In this document: one piece after another, positions 19,565 to 29,716 of the stretch | Layout of the letters: each line of letters begins with the position of its first letter | Numbering within the stretch: the stretch's first letter is position 1 | From: Candidatus Omnitrophota bacterium | GTDB lineage: Bacteria > Omnitrophota > Gorgyraeia > Gygaellales > Profunditerraquicolaceae | Assembly (NCBI GenBank): GCA_023247825.1 | Contig: JAHFFR010000007.1 | Coordinates: 1 to 38,072 of the forward strand | DNA length: 38,072 nucleotides | Reading direction: 5' to 3' | The notes under the pieces: generated by a model | Told to the model about the DNA's origin: nothing | Seen by the model: only the letters and a program-made list of their open reading frames with translations | The model's database searches: none | Position numbers and translations under genes: made by a program

Positions 19565-19792
19565 ATGGATTTCAAGGCAGCAATGGATTTGGGCGTTGCC
19601 ATAGCTTTAGGCGCGGCAGCATTCGGTTCGGCAATCGGCTTAGGTATCGCGGTTGCTTCAGCTATGAGCGCAATCAGCAGGCAGCCGGAGGCAAACAATA
19701 AAATTATGATGAGCATGATTATCGGCTGCGCTTTTATTGAAGCGATTACCATTTATGTGTTGGTATTTGCCTTTATGTACGCCGGCAAATAG
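19565..19792 (+). CDS. atpE: F0F1 ATP synthase subunit c
   Basis: 75 aa, GSAIGLGIAVASAMSAISRQPEANNKIMMSMIIGCAFIEAITIYVLV. Confidence 0.97.
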   Translation: MDFKAAMDLGVAIALGAAAFGSAIGLGIAVASAMSAISRQPEANNKIMMSMIIGCAFIEAITIYVLVFAFMYAGK

Positions 19793-19812
19793 AGCCAAGG
19801 AGAAGCCCTGAC

Positions 19813-20310
19813 ATGGAGCTTTTAAAAATGCTTAGCGCAAATGAGATATTTGCGCAGGTTTTAAGTTTTTTTCTGCTGCTGTTTCTGTTAAAACATTTTG
19901 CCTGGAAAAGAATCCTCGGGATTCTGGACCAGCGCAGGGAAAAAATCAGCGTTGAGCTTGGCCAGATAGAGGATACTAAACTTGAAATTGCCAAGCTCAG
20001 GGCTGATTATGAATCTAAAATTTCCGCAATCAGCGCTCAAGCTCAGGCAGAGATTAATAAGGCTATTGAGCAGGGTAGGGAAATAAATGCCCAGATGCGC
20101 AAAAAGGCCTATGAAGAGGCGCAGGATATTATTACCGATGCGCGTAATCAGGTAAAATATGAAGTTACTAAAGTCCAGGAGCAGCTAAAAGATAAGATCG
20201 TAGATATTGCCCTGGGTGTTGCTAAAAGCGTAATTCAGGAAAGGCTCACCGAAGCCGGGGACCGTAAAATAGTGGAAAATTTTATTAAAGAGATCGAGAA
20301 AGCGGGATGA
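19813..20310 (+). CDS. atpF: F0F1 ATP synthase subunit b
   Basis: N-terminal TM plus a long charged helix (RILGILDQRREKISVELGQIEDTKLE...), operon position. Confidence 0.95.
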   Translation: MELLKMLSANEIFAQVLSFFLLLFLLKHFAWKRILGILDQRREKISVELGQIEDTKLEIAKLRADYESKISAISAQAQAEINKAIEQGREINAQMRKKAYEEAQDIITDARNQVKYEVTKVQEQLKDKIVDIALGVAKSVIQERLTEAGDRKIVENFIKEIEKAG

Positions 20311-20855
20311 TAAAAGATAAGGTAGTTGTTGCCAGGTATGCTGAGGCTTTTTTTAGTTTTGCCAGGGCAGATTGCGGCCCGGATAAGGCTTTAGCGGATT
20401 TGGCCATTGTAAAGAACATTATCCGCGATAATCCGGGGTTTAGCGGGTTGATGGACAATCCGGAGATTTCTTATAATGAAAAGTGCGCGATTGTCGACAG
20501 GGTAATCAGAGACGGTATCGCTGGCGAGATGCGTGATTTTTTGAAGCTTCTTCTTGAAAAGAAACGTTTTGATATATTCCTGGACGTTGCTGAATATCTG
20601 CGTGTAAAATACGCCCACCAGGGGCAGGTGGATGTGCTGCTTAGGACTGCTTTCCCGCTGGAATTAGATTTAATAAAAAGCATAGAGGCTGCCTTAAAGA
20701 AAAAGTTTAAACAGGATTTAAGGTTCTACATAGATCTTGACGGAAGCCTGTTGGGCGGAGTGCAGGTAGTTATCGGTAATACCATTATAGACGGTTCTGT
20801 AAGAAAACGCCTTGAAGAATTAAGGGACAAGCTTACTACAATAAAGATGGATTAA
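20307..20855 (+). CDS. atpH: F0F1 ATP synthase subunit delta
   Basis: [13 protein letters not shown]-terminal [32 protein letters not shown]. Confidence 0.95.
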   Translation: MIKDKVVVARYAEAFFSFARADCGPDKALADLAIVKNIIRDNPGFSGLMDNPEISYNEKCAIVDRVIRDGIAGEMRDFLKLLLEKKRFDIFLDVAEYLRVKYAHQGQVDVLLRTAFPLELDLIKSIEAALKKKFKQDLRFYIDLDGSLLGGVQVVIGNTIIDGSVRKRLEELRDKLTTIKMD

Positions 20856-20866
20856 AAAAGGACAAT

Positions 20867-22390
20867 ATGGTTTTAAAGCCGGAAGAAGTTACCTCGATAA
20901 TTAAAAAAGAGCTGGAAAAATATAAAAGCCGCCTGCGGACCGAATCTATTGGAACGGTTATCCAGGTAGGCGATACCATCGCGCGTATTTACGGCCTGGA
21001 TGATGTGATGATGGGGGAGCTGGTGCAGTTTTCCGATAATGTCATGGGTATGGTTTTAAATTTGGAGGAAGACAGCGTAGGCGTGGTGATTTTCGGTACG
21101 GATAACCCGGATAAAACCATCCGGGAAGGAGATATAGTTAAACGCACAGGCAAGATTGTGCAGGTTCCCTGCGGCGAGGTCTTGGTTGGCAGGGTAGTTA
21201 ATGCCCTGGGCCGCCCAATCGACGGGAAAGGCCAGGTCAATACGCAGAAATTCCGGCCGCTGGAATCTTCTGCCCCTAATGTAGTAGAGAGGCAGCCGGT
21301 AAAAGAACCATTGCAGACAGGGATAAAGGCTGTTGATGCGATGACTCCTATCGGACGCGGCCAGCGCGAATTAATTATCGGAGACCGCCAAACCGGTAAA
21401 ACCGCCATTGCCATTGATACAATCATTAATCAAAAAGGAAAAGATGTCTACTGTATTTATTGCGCTATCGGCCAGAAATTATCCAGCGTTGTGGCGGTGA
21501 GCGAAACGCTTAAGAAATACGGGGCAATGGATTATACTACGATTGTCAGCGCTTCCAGCCGGGCTTCAGCCAGCTTACAATACCTGGCCCCTTATTCAGC
21601 CACCGCCATGGCGGAAGAATTTATGTATTCAGGAAAACATGTTCTAGTAATTTATGATGACCTCTCTAAGCATGCCCAGGCTTATCGCCAGTTATCCCTG
21701 CTTCTTAGAAGGCCTCCGGGCAGAGAGGCTTATCCCGGGGATATCTTCTATTTGCATTCGCGTTTGCTTGAGCGGGCCGCAAAATTAAATGATAAATTGG
21801 GCGCAGGCTCGATAACAGCCATTCCTATTATTGAAACCCAGGCCGGAGATATCTCAAGCTATATCCCCACCAATGTAATTTCGATTACCGACGGGCAGAT
21901 TTATTTGGAGAGCGATTTATTTTATGCCGGCCTGCGCCCTGCAATAAATGTGGGCTTGTCGGTTTCCCGCGTGGGAGGCAAGGCGCAAAGTAAGATCATG
22001 CGCCGGGTAGCTTCGAAGTTAAGGCTTGATCTTGCGCAATACCGGGAGCTGGTAACTTTTACGCAATTTGGAACGGATTTAGACAAGACCACGCGCGCGC
22101 AGTTAACCCGCGGCGAGAGAATGGTAGAGGTTTTAAAACAGGTGCAATATGAGCCGCTACCGACAGCCATGCAGATAATTATTATTTACGCCGGCACCAA
22201 CGGTTATCTCGATGATTTACCGGTTAACGCGGTTAAAAAATTTGAAAGCCAGCTCTATAAATTTATAGATAAGAATTATCCGCAAGTTCAGGCAGAGATC
22301 ACCCGGGGGAATGAATTAGATGCTAATCTTAAAAATAAGCTTGATAAATTGATTGCTGATTTTAAAAAAGAATTCCTGGTTAAACATTAA
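20867..22390 (+). CDS. atpA: F0F1 ATP synthase subunit alpha
   Basis: Walker [49 protein letters not shown]. Confidence 0.99.
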   Translation: MVLKPEEVTSIIKKELEKYKSRLRTESIGTVIQVGDTIARIYGLDDVMMGELVQFSDNVMGMVLNLEEDSVGVVIFGTDNPDKTIREGDIVKRTGKIVQVPCGEVLVGRVVNALGRPIDGKGQVNTQKFRPLESSAPNVVERQPVKEPLQTGIKAVDAMTPIGRGQRELIIGDRQTGKTAIAIDTIINQKGKDVYCIYCAIGQKLSSVVAVSETLKKYGAMDYTTIVSASSRASASLQYLAPYSATAMAEEFMYSGKHVLVIYDDLSKHAQAYRQLSLLLRRPPGREAYPGDIFYLHSRLLERAAKLNDKLGAGSITAIPIIETQAGDISSYIPTNVISITDGQIYLESDLFYAGLRPAINVGLSVSRVGGKAQSKIMRRVASKLRLDLAQYRELVTFTQFGTDLDKTTRAQLTRGERMVEVLKQVQYEPLPTAMQIIIIYAGTNGYLDDLPVNAVKKFESQLYKFIDKNYPQVQAEITRGNELDANLKNKLDKLIADFKKEFLVKH

Positions 22391-22395
22391 AAATT

Positions 22396-23250
22396 ATGCC
22401 GCTTCCGATAAAGCAGATAAAAAACCGCATCCGCAGCGTAGAGAATACTAAAAAAGTTACCGCAGCCATGCAGATGATTTCGGTTGCCAAGCTGAACCGT
22501 CTTGAATATGCGTTGTTCGCTTTACGGCCGTATGCTTTAAAACTTGGAGATCTTATGTATAATCTGGCAGGTTTATCAGAAGGGCCCCTATCCGGATATT
22601 TTAAGAAAGAATCCGGCTCAAGCGATATTGCGCTTTGCCTGATAACCTCTGACAGCGGCTTATGCGGGGCATATAATCAGAATATTATCCGCATTGTTGA
22701 GGGGTTTTTGAAAGAAAATAGCTCGAGAAAAGTAAAATTAATTTTAGTCGGCCAGAAGGGTCTAAACTATTTCAGGCCCAGAGGCACAGTAATCCTTAAT
22801 TCATATTTAGGCTTAAATGCAAAGTTTAGACAGGGTGCCTGCGATAAGATTACCGCAGAGCTTAGCCATTTATTTTTAAGCGGGAATGTTAATTCGGTTT
22901 ATCTGGCTTATACATATTTTGAGAATTCTATTACCCAGAAGGCGGTTATCGAGCAGTTCTTAGGTATTAAACCAAAAAAAACTAAACCAACCGCCTATAT
23001 TACCGAGCCGGATTTAAAAAGCATACTTTCCGATTTGGTGGTGCGCTATCTTTCAGTTAAGATGCGTCTGGTTTTCCTGGAGGCGTTTGCTTCCGAGCAT
23101 GCAGCCAGGACCATATCTATGAAAACAGCCACGGATAATGCCAAAGAAATTTTAGAGGCATTGGTGCTTTTAAGGAATAAAGTCAGGCAGGCAGGGATTA
23201 CCCAGGATATTTTAGAAATTACTTCGTCCGTTGAAGCATTGAAAGGATAA
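22396..23250 (+). CDS. atpG: F0F1 ATP synthase subunit gamma
   Basis: IKQIKNRIRSVENTKKVTAAMQMISVAKL, SDSGLCGAYNQNI, C-terminal NKVRQAGITQDILEITSSVEAL. Confidence 0.97.
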   Translation: MPLPIKQIKNRIRSVENTKKVTAAMQMISVAKLNRLEYALFALRPYALKLGDLMYNLAGLSEGPLSGYFKKESGSSDIALCLITSDSGLCGAYNQNIIRIVEGFLKENSSRKVKLILVGQKGLNYFRPRGTVILNSYLGLNAKFRQGACDKITAELSHLFLSGNVNSVYLAYTYFENSITQKAVIEQFLGIKPKKTKPTAYITEPDLKSILSDLVVRYLSVKMRLVFLEAFASEHAARTISMKTATDNAKEILEALVLLRNKVRQAGITQDILEITSSVEALKG

Positions 23251-24654
<1,404 letters not shown>

Positions 24655-24655
24655 A

Positions 24656-24907
24656 ATGGCTAAAATTTTCCAGTTTAGTATTTATTCCAGCGATAAAGCA
24701 ATATATGAGGGGCAGGTAGTTTCTTTGATCGCGCCTTCGGAATCAGGTTATCTGGGTGTTTTGGCGGATCATGCCCCGATAGCAGCCAAACTTAAACCGG
24801 GAATAATTACTTTTAAGGATATAACAGGCAAGACTGCCTCTATAAGCGTAGAAACGCAAGGATACCTCGAAGTCCTGCAGAATAAAGCCACGGTTCTTTT
24901 AGGATAA
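24656..24907 (+). CDS. atpC: F0F1 ATP synthase subunit epsilon, short form
   Basis: 83 aa covering only the N-terminal beta-sandwich (YEGQVVSLIAPSESGYLGVLADHAPIAAKLKPG ... GYLEVLQNKATVLLG). Confidence 0.9.
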   Translation: MAKIFQFSIYSSDKAIYEGQVVSLIAPSESGYLGVLADHAPIAAKLKPGIITFKDITGKTASISVETQGYLEVLQNKATVLLG

Positions 24908-24934
24908 TCCGGGTTAAAATTTAAGTTTTTATTA

Positions 24935-24962
24935 TTGAATTATTCGGTTTTTTTGTTATACT
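24935..24962 (+). promoter_or_regulatory. Sigma70-like promoter candidate upstream of hypA-like/sulfhydrogenase operon
   Basis: TTGAAT (24935-24940), 16-nt spacer, TATACT (24957-24962). Confidence 0.35.
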
Positions 24963-24986
24963 TAAAACATATCTTGAAGTTTGTCC

Positions 24987-25232
24987 ATGCACGACACCCA
25001 TCTTTTAAAGAGCATCCTTAAATATTTTGAGGATCAGGAAAAAACAACCTCCAGAAAGATCAAGAAGGCTTATTTTTCTATCTCTGAATTTGGGAGCCTG
25101 AGCAAAGAGCATTTCCTTGAGCATTATAAACATGCGGCAAGCGGCACAAAATGGCAGGCATTAGAGATAGAGGTTAAGGTAGTTCCTTTTGGTTCGGAGC
25201 TAGAGATTACCAGTTTAGAATTTACAGGATAA
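24987..25232 (+). CDS. HypA-like nickel metallochaperone lacking the zinc-finger domain
   Basis: ATG 24987 gives MHDTHLLKSILKYFEDQ (HypA Met-His N-terminus). KIKKAYFSISEFGSLSKEHFLEHYKHAASGTKWQALEIEVKVVP matches the HypA fold pattern. No Cys residues. Upstream of hydrogenase genes. Confidence 0.75.
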   Translation: MHDTHLLKSILKYFEDQEKTTSRKIKKAYFSISEFGSLSKEHFLEHYKHAASGTKWQALEIEVKVVPFGSELEITSLEFTG

Positions 25233-25252
25233 ACGGAAGAGGAGAGAAAAAA

Positions 25253-26293
25253 GTGAAATACGCGAGTTTAAAAAAGGCAGATCTTTTTGAATGGTTAGAG
25301 CATTTGAAGAAAAAAGCAAAACTTTATGCCCCGCGCAAAAAAGAAAATCTTTTTGTGCTGCGCCCGGTAAAAAATGTAGAGGATGTTTGCCTTGAGTATA
25401 TACCTACAATCCTGCCGCCTAAAAAATATTATTTCCCGCAAAAAGAAAAATTGTTTAAATTTAGCGCCCAGCCGTTTAAAACCGGCAAGGCAATTGATAA
25501 GTTCGAAGAGTTTGTCCTTTTTGGGGTGCATACCTGTGATATCGCCGGTATCCAATGCATGGATGTGGCTTTTAGGGATGGCCCGGAAGACCCGAATTAT
25601 TTAAATCGAAAAGATAAGATGGCCATTGTCGGCATAGAATGTTTGAAATACTGCGATAAATACGCCAATTGCACCTCTATGGGCAACCATGTCCCGCGCG
25701 GAGGGTATGATCTGATGATGGTCGATATTGGCGATAAATTTATTATACACATCAATTCGGAGAAGGGCGAGAAGCTGGTTACTGATTTAGGCTATATTAA
25801 AGAAGCTGCGCAAGCCGATATGGATCTCCTTGATCGCGCCAGAGAAGCCAAAAAGAAGGTATTTAAAGAAGAATTTACCGGCCCGCTCTCTAAGGTTTAT
25901 GACGTTTTTGATAAATCTTTTGCTTCCGATATTTGGAAAGATGTAGGCAAAAGGTGCGTTGCCTGCGGTAATTGTACCGCGGTATGCCCTACCTGCTATT
26001 GTTTTGATGTAGCTGATGAGATGGAGCTTAATTTAGATGACGGAGTGCGTTACCGTATTTGGAATTCCTGCCAGATGGATGATTTTGCCAAAGTTGCCGG
26101 CGGAGAAGATTTCCGCAAGGGCAGGGACAGCCGGCAGAGGCATCGTTATTACAGGAAATTTAAATATCCGGTTGACAGGTTTAACCGGTATTTTTGTACC
26201 GGATGCGGCAGGTGCACCCGGACATGTATGGCGCAGATTAATTTAGTGGAAACCGTAAACTCCCTTCTTAATGAAAAGGGGATAGTGGAATAG
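25253..26293 (+). CDS. hydB: Sulfhydrogenase (group 3b) beta subunit, 4Fe-4S protein
   Basis: FLVRP-like LFVLRPVKNVEDVCLEY, FVLFGVHTCDIAGIQCMD, CVACGNCTAVCPTCYCFDV and CTGCGRCTRTCMAQINLVETVN. Confidence 0.88.
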   Translation: MKYASLKKADLFEWLEHLKKKAKLYAPRKKENLFVLRPVKNVEDVCLEYIPTILPPKKYYFPQKEKLFKFSAQPFKTGKAIDKFEEFVLFGVHTCDIAGIQCMDVAFRDGPEDPNYLNRKDKMAIVGIECLKYCDKYANCTSMGNHVPRGGYDLMMVDIGDKFIIHINSEKGEKLVTDLGYIKEAAQADMDLLDRAREAKKKVFKEEFTGPLSKVYDVFDKSFASDIWKDVGKRCVACGNCTAVCPTCYCFDVADEMELNLDDGVRYRIWNSCQMDDFAKVAGGEDFRKGRDSRQRHRYYRKFKYPVDRFNRYFCTGCGRCTRTCMAQINLVETVNSLLNEKGIVE

Positions 26294-26310
26294 CTTAAAG
26301 AGGAGATTAT

Positions 26311-27177
26311 ATGCTTGAGAGAGAAATACTTTTGGAGAAGATGAAAACCTCTCCCTATAAACCGATGCACGGGAAAATAATCCATGCCGAGATGCTTACG
26401 GAAAAGGAGAAATTTTTCCGTATTCAGCTTGAAGGCACGATAAATCTTTCTGCCCAGCCGGGCCAATTTGTAATGGTCTCTATTTTTGGTTACGGGGAGG
26501 CCCCGATTTCTGTCTGCTCATCGCCCAGCGATAAGGGGTATTTTGAGCTTACTGTAAGAAACGCGGGGATCCTTACCAATAAACTGCAAAGATTAGGAAA
26601 AGGGGATATGGTAGGTATCCGCGGCCCGTTTGGAAACGGGTTTCCTATTGATAATATGTTTGGTTATGATGTGATGATTGTTGCCGGGGGATTGGGGATC
26701 GTGCCGCTGCGTTCTTTGATCCGTTATATTATGTTTCACCGCAACGATTTCGGCAACGTGCAGATACTTTTAGGCTGTAAAACCCCGAAGGAACTTTTAT
26801 TTGAAGAAGAAACAAAGGACTGGATGCGCCGGGCAGAGATTAAATTTAATTGTACCGTAGACAAAGGCGACCCGGACTGGAAAGGCAATGTCGGCTTAAT
26901 CACCACTTTAATTCCTAACGTGGATATTAATCCTATGCGCACTTATGGGGTTGTAGTCGGCCCGCCGATTATGTATAAATTTGTTATCGTGAAGCTTCTG
27001 GAAAAAAAAATACCCGAGCATCAGATTATTGTTTCTCTTGAACGCAGGATGAAGTGTGGTTTGGGTAAATGCGGCCATTGCCAGATTGAAGGGGCGTATG
27101 TCTGCCAGTCGGGGCCGGTTTTTAATTACGCGCAATTAAAGAATTTTAAAGGAGAGTGCCATGAAAAAGCAGCCTAA
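26311..27177 (+). CDS. hydG (sulfhydrogenase gamma): Sulfhydrogenase (group 3b) gamma subunit, FAD/NAD(P)-binding with [2Fe-2S]
   Basis: QPGQFVMVSIFGYGEAPISVCSS, GPFGNGFP, VAGGLGIVPLRSL, C-terminal RRMKCGLGKCGHCQIEGAYVCQSGPVF. Confidence 0.9.
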   Translation: MLEREILLEKMKTSPYKPMHGKIIHAEMLTEKEKFFRIQLEGTINLSAQPGQFVMVSIFGYGEAPISVCSSPSDKGYFELTVRNAGILTNKLQRLGKGDMVGIRGPFGNGFPIDNMFGYDVMIVAGGLGIVPLRSLIRYIMFHRNDFGNVQILLGCKTPKELLFEEETKDWMRRAEIKFNCTVDKGDPDWKGNVGLITTLIPNVDINPMRTYGVVVGPPIMYKFVIVKLLEKKIPEHQIIVSLERRMKCGLGKCGHCQIEGAYVCQSGPVFNYAQLKNFKGECHEKAA

Positions 27178-27925
27178 ACCCAAGCTGGCATTTTTTGATT
27201 TTACTGATTGCGAGGGCTGCCAGCTGCAGTTTGCCAATCTGGGGAATGCATTATTAGAGCTTACGGAGTTAGTGGATATCGTCAGTTTTCGCGAGATTAT
27301 GTCTGAAGGGACGGATGATTATGATATCGCTTTTATTGAAGGCAGTATCACGACAGATAATGATGTTTTGCGGATTAAAAAAATAAGGGAAAAGGCCAAG
27401 GTCTTGGTTACTTTAGGCGCATGTGCAACTATCGCCGGAGTAAATGGGATCAAAAACCGTTCTTCCTTGGAGGCGGCCAAGAGAATAGTTTACGGGGACA
27501 AGGCAGGCATAATTAACAGCATTAAAGCCATGCCGGTGCACGAGGTAGTTAAGGTAGATTATGTTATTAACGGCTGCCCGGTTTATATCCCGGAGGTGAT
27601 CAGTGTGGTAAAGTGCCTGCTTATGGGCAAGCCTTATGTTGTCCCTAATTATCCGGTTTGCGTTGAGTGCAAAATGAATGAAAATGTCTGCCGTTACGAG
27701 AAGGATCAGGAATGCTTGGGCCCGGTTACCCGTGCCGGGTGTAATTCCTGGTGTGTCAATAACGGAAACCGCTGCTATGGCTGCCGCGGATTAGTAGATA
27801 AGCCGGCAAGCGATGCGGCTAAAGATATCCTGCAAAAATACGGCCTGAAGGCGGAAGATATCCTGAATAGTTTTACTTTATATAATGATTCCATGGGGGA
27901 GAAATATGACCAAGAGTTCAAATAA
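27161..27925 (+). CDS. hydD: Sulfhydrogenase (group 3b) delta/small subunit
   Basis: FFDFTDCEGCQLQFANL, ALGACAT-type TLGACATIAGVNGIKN, NGCPVYIPEV, C-terminal Cys-rich CVECKMNENVCRYEKDQECLGPVTRAGCNSWCVNNGNRCYGCRG. Confidence 0.93.
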   Translation: MKKQPKPKLAFFDFTDCEGCQLQFANLGNALLELTELVDIVSFREIMSEGTDDYDIAFIEGSITTDNDVLRIKKIREKAKVLVTLGACATIAGVNGIKNRSSLEAAKRIVYGDKAGIINSIKAMPVHEVVKVDYVINGCPVYIPEVISVVKCLLMGKPYVVPNYPVCVECKMNENVCRYEKDQECLGPVTRAGCNSWCVNNGNRCYGCRGLVDKPASDAAKDILQKYGLKAEDILNSFTLYNDSMGEKYDQEFK

Positions 27926-29255
27926 GATAGATTCTAAAAATGTAAAAGTTGACGTGCACTACCTGACCAGGGTAGAAGGCCATGGTAATATTGTTGTTGA
28001 CGTAAAAGAAGGAAAATTAACCAAATGCGAATTCCAGGTAATTGAATCTCCGCGTTTTTTTGAGTCAATGCTGGTAGGCAGGTCTATCTGGGAAGCGCAG
28101 CACTTAACCAGCCGTATCTGCGGAATTTGCGCCTGCGGGCATTCCTTGGCGAGTATCAAGGCCGCAGAGGATGCCTTAGGTATCAAGCCTTCGAATGAAG
28201 TAGTGATGCTTAGAAAATTGCTGCTTTATACCGAAATGCTCGATAGCCATGTTTTACATATTTATATCCTGGTTGCCCCGGATTTATTAGGGGTAAAAAG
28301 TATCCTGCCTTTAATTAAAACACATCGGCCGGTTATCGAGATGGCTTTGCGTATGAAACGGATGAGCGATTACGCGGGAGAGGTGCTTGCCGGCAGGCAC
28401 ATTCATCCGATAAGTTATGTTATCGGCGGGCTTACTCAAGCCCCCTCACGCGAAGGCCTGGAGAAGCTTTATAGCTTGATGTTGGAATCGCGCAAAGACG
28501 GTGAAGCAACGGTAAAGATCATCAAGACATTAAAATTCCCCCAGTTTACGAGGCCGACGCAGTATATGTCGCTTACTTCTGGCGATGAATATGCCATGTA
28601 TGACGGAGATTTAATGGTGAACGGGGAAAAGAGCAAGGTAGGCGATTACCGGAAGCTTTTTATGGAGTCCGTCGTAGATTATTCAAAGGCCAAGATATCC
28701 AAAATTAACGGAAAGTCTTACGCGGTAGGATCCTTATCGCGTTTCAACAATAACTTTAATAAATTACATAAAAAGGCAAAGGCAGCGGCAGCTGAATTAG
28801 GGCTTAAGGCCCCCTGCTATAACCCTTACCTTAATACTGCGGCGCAGCTTGTCGAATGGGTGCACTGCCTTGAAGAATCGATTACTATTTTAGAGAAAAT
28901 TTTAAAAGGCGGGCTTGATGAGAAAAAAATAGTTGTATCAAGCTGGCCCAAGAGAAGCGAAGCCGGGAAGATTAAATATAAACCAAACACCGGTGTTGGA
29001 TGCGTTGAAGTCCCCCGCGGTTCCTTATTCCACGAATATACAATAGATGAGTCTGCGCATATTACTGCCGCTAATTGCGTAATTCCTACCAATCAGAACA
29101 TGGGTAATTTAGAGGACGATATGCGTAAGATTGTGCCGGAATTACTGGGCAAGAAAACTCAAGAGGAAATTACGCTTAGCCTTGAGATGCTGGCGCGTTC
29201 CTATGACCCCTGCATATCATGCGCGACGCATTTGCTGGACGTAAAATTTGTCTAA
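27906..29255 (+). CDS. hydA (sulfhydrogenase alpha): Sulfhydrogenase (group 3b) alpha/large subunit
   Basis: ATG 27906. LTRVEGHGNIVV, TSRICGICACGHSLASIKAAE, C-terminal DPCISCATHLLDVKFV. Confidence 0.95.
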   Translation: MTKSSNKIDSKNVKVDVHYLTRVEGHGNIVVDVKEGKLTKCEFQVIESPRFFESMLVGRSIWEAQHLTSRICGICACGHSLASIKAAEDALGIKPSNEVVMLRKLLLYTEMLDSHVLHIYILVAPDLLGVKSILPLIKTHRPVIEMALRMKRMSDYAGEVLAGRHIHPISYVIGGLTQAPSREGLEKLYSLMLESRKDGEATVKIIKTLKFPQFTRPTQYMSLTSGDEYAMYDGDLMVNGEKSKVGDYRKLFMESVVDYSKAKISKINGKSYAVGSLSRFNNNFNKLHKKAKAAAAELGLKAPCYNPYLNTAAQLVEWVHCLEESITILEKILKGGLDEKKIVVSSWPKRSEAGKIKYKPNTGVGCVEVPRGSLFHEYTIDESAHITAANCVIPTNQNMGNLEDDMRKIVPELLGKKTQEEITLSLEMLARSYDPCISCATHLLDVKFV

Positions 29256-29715
29256 TAGGGCAGCAGTAATAGGCTTAGGCAACAGTTTAAGGAGAGACGA
29301 TGGAATAGGGATAAATATTCTGGAATCTCTCCTTAATAATTACCGGCGCGGGCGGATAGATTACCTTAACTTCGGCATCGCAAGTTTTGATATTGTTCAC
29401 CGGCTGCAAAATTATGACGTTGTTTTGTTAATTGACGGCATTAATGCGGATCTGCCTGCGGGCCGATTAAAAATATTTGCTTTGGAAGAGGCGTCTTTTA
29501 CGGAAAAAAGTGCCCCGGTTTCATCGCATGAATTAAATCTCAAGGATATCTTTAAATTAACCCAAAAACTGGAAATAAAGACTAAGATTTATGTTGCTGG
29601 CATACAGGTAATGGATGTTGGCTTTGGCCAGGAGTTTAGCGCGCCGCTCAAAGATAATGCAGAAGAGATAACGAAACAGATTGATAGGTTTATTCAGGAG
29701 AGGCTGCTTAAATAA
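29248..29715 (+). CDS. Hydrogenase maturation protease (HyaD/HoxW-like), for the group 3b enzyme
   Basis: TTG start. AAVIGLGNSLRRDDGIGINILESL, DVVLLIDGINADLPAGRL, SSHELNLKDIFKL, IYVAGIQVMDVGFG. Confidence 0.92.
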   Translation: MSNRAAVIGLGNSLRRDDGIGINILESLLNNYRRGRIDYLNFGIASFDIVHRLQNYDVVLLIDGINADLPAGRLKIFALEEASFTEKSAPVSSHELNLKDIFKLTQKLEIKTKIYVAGIQVMDVGFGQEFSAPLKDNAEEITKQIDRFIQERLLK

Positions 29716-29716
29716 G

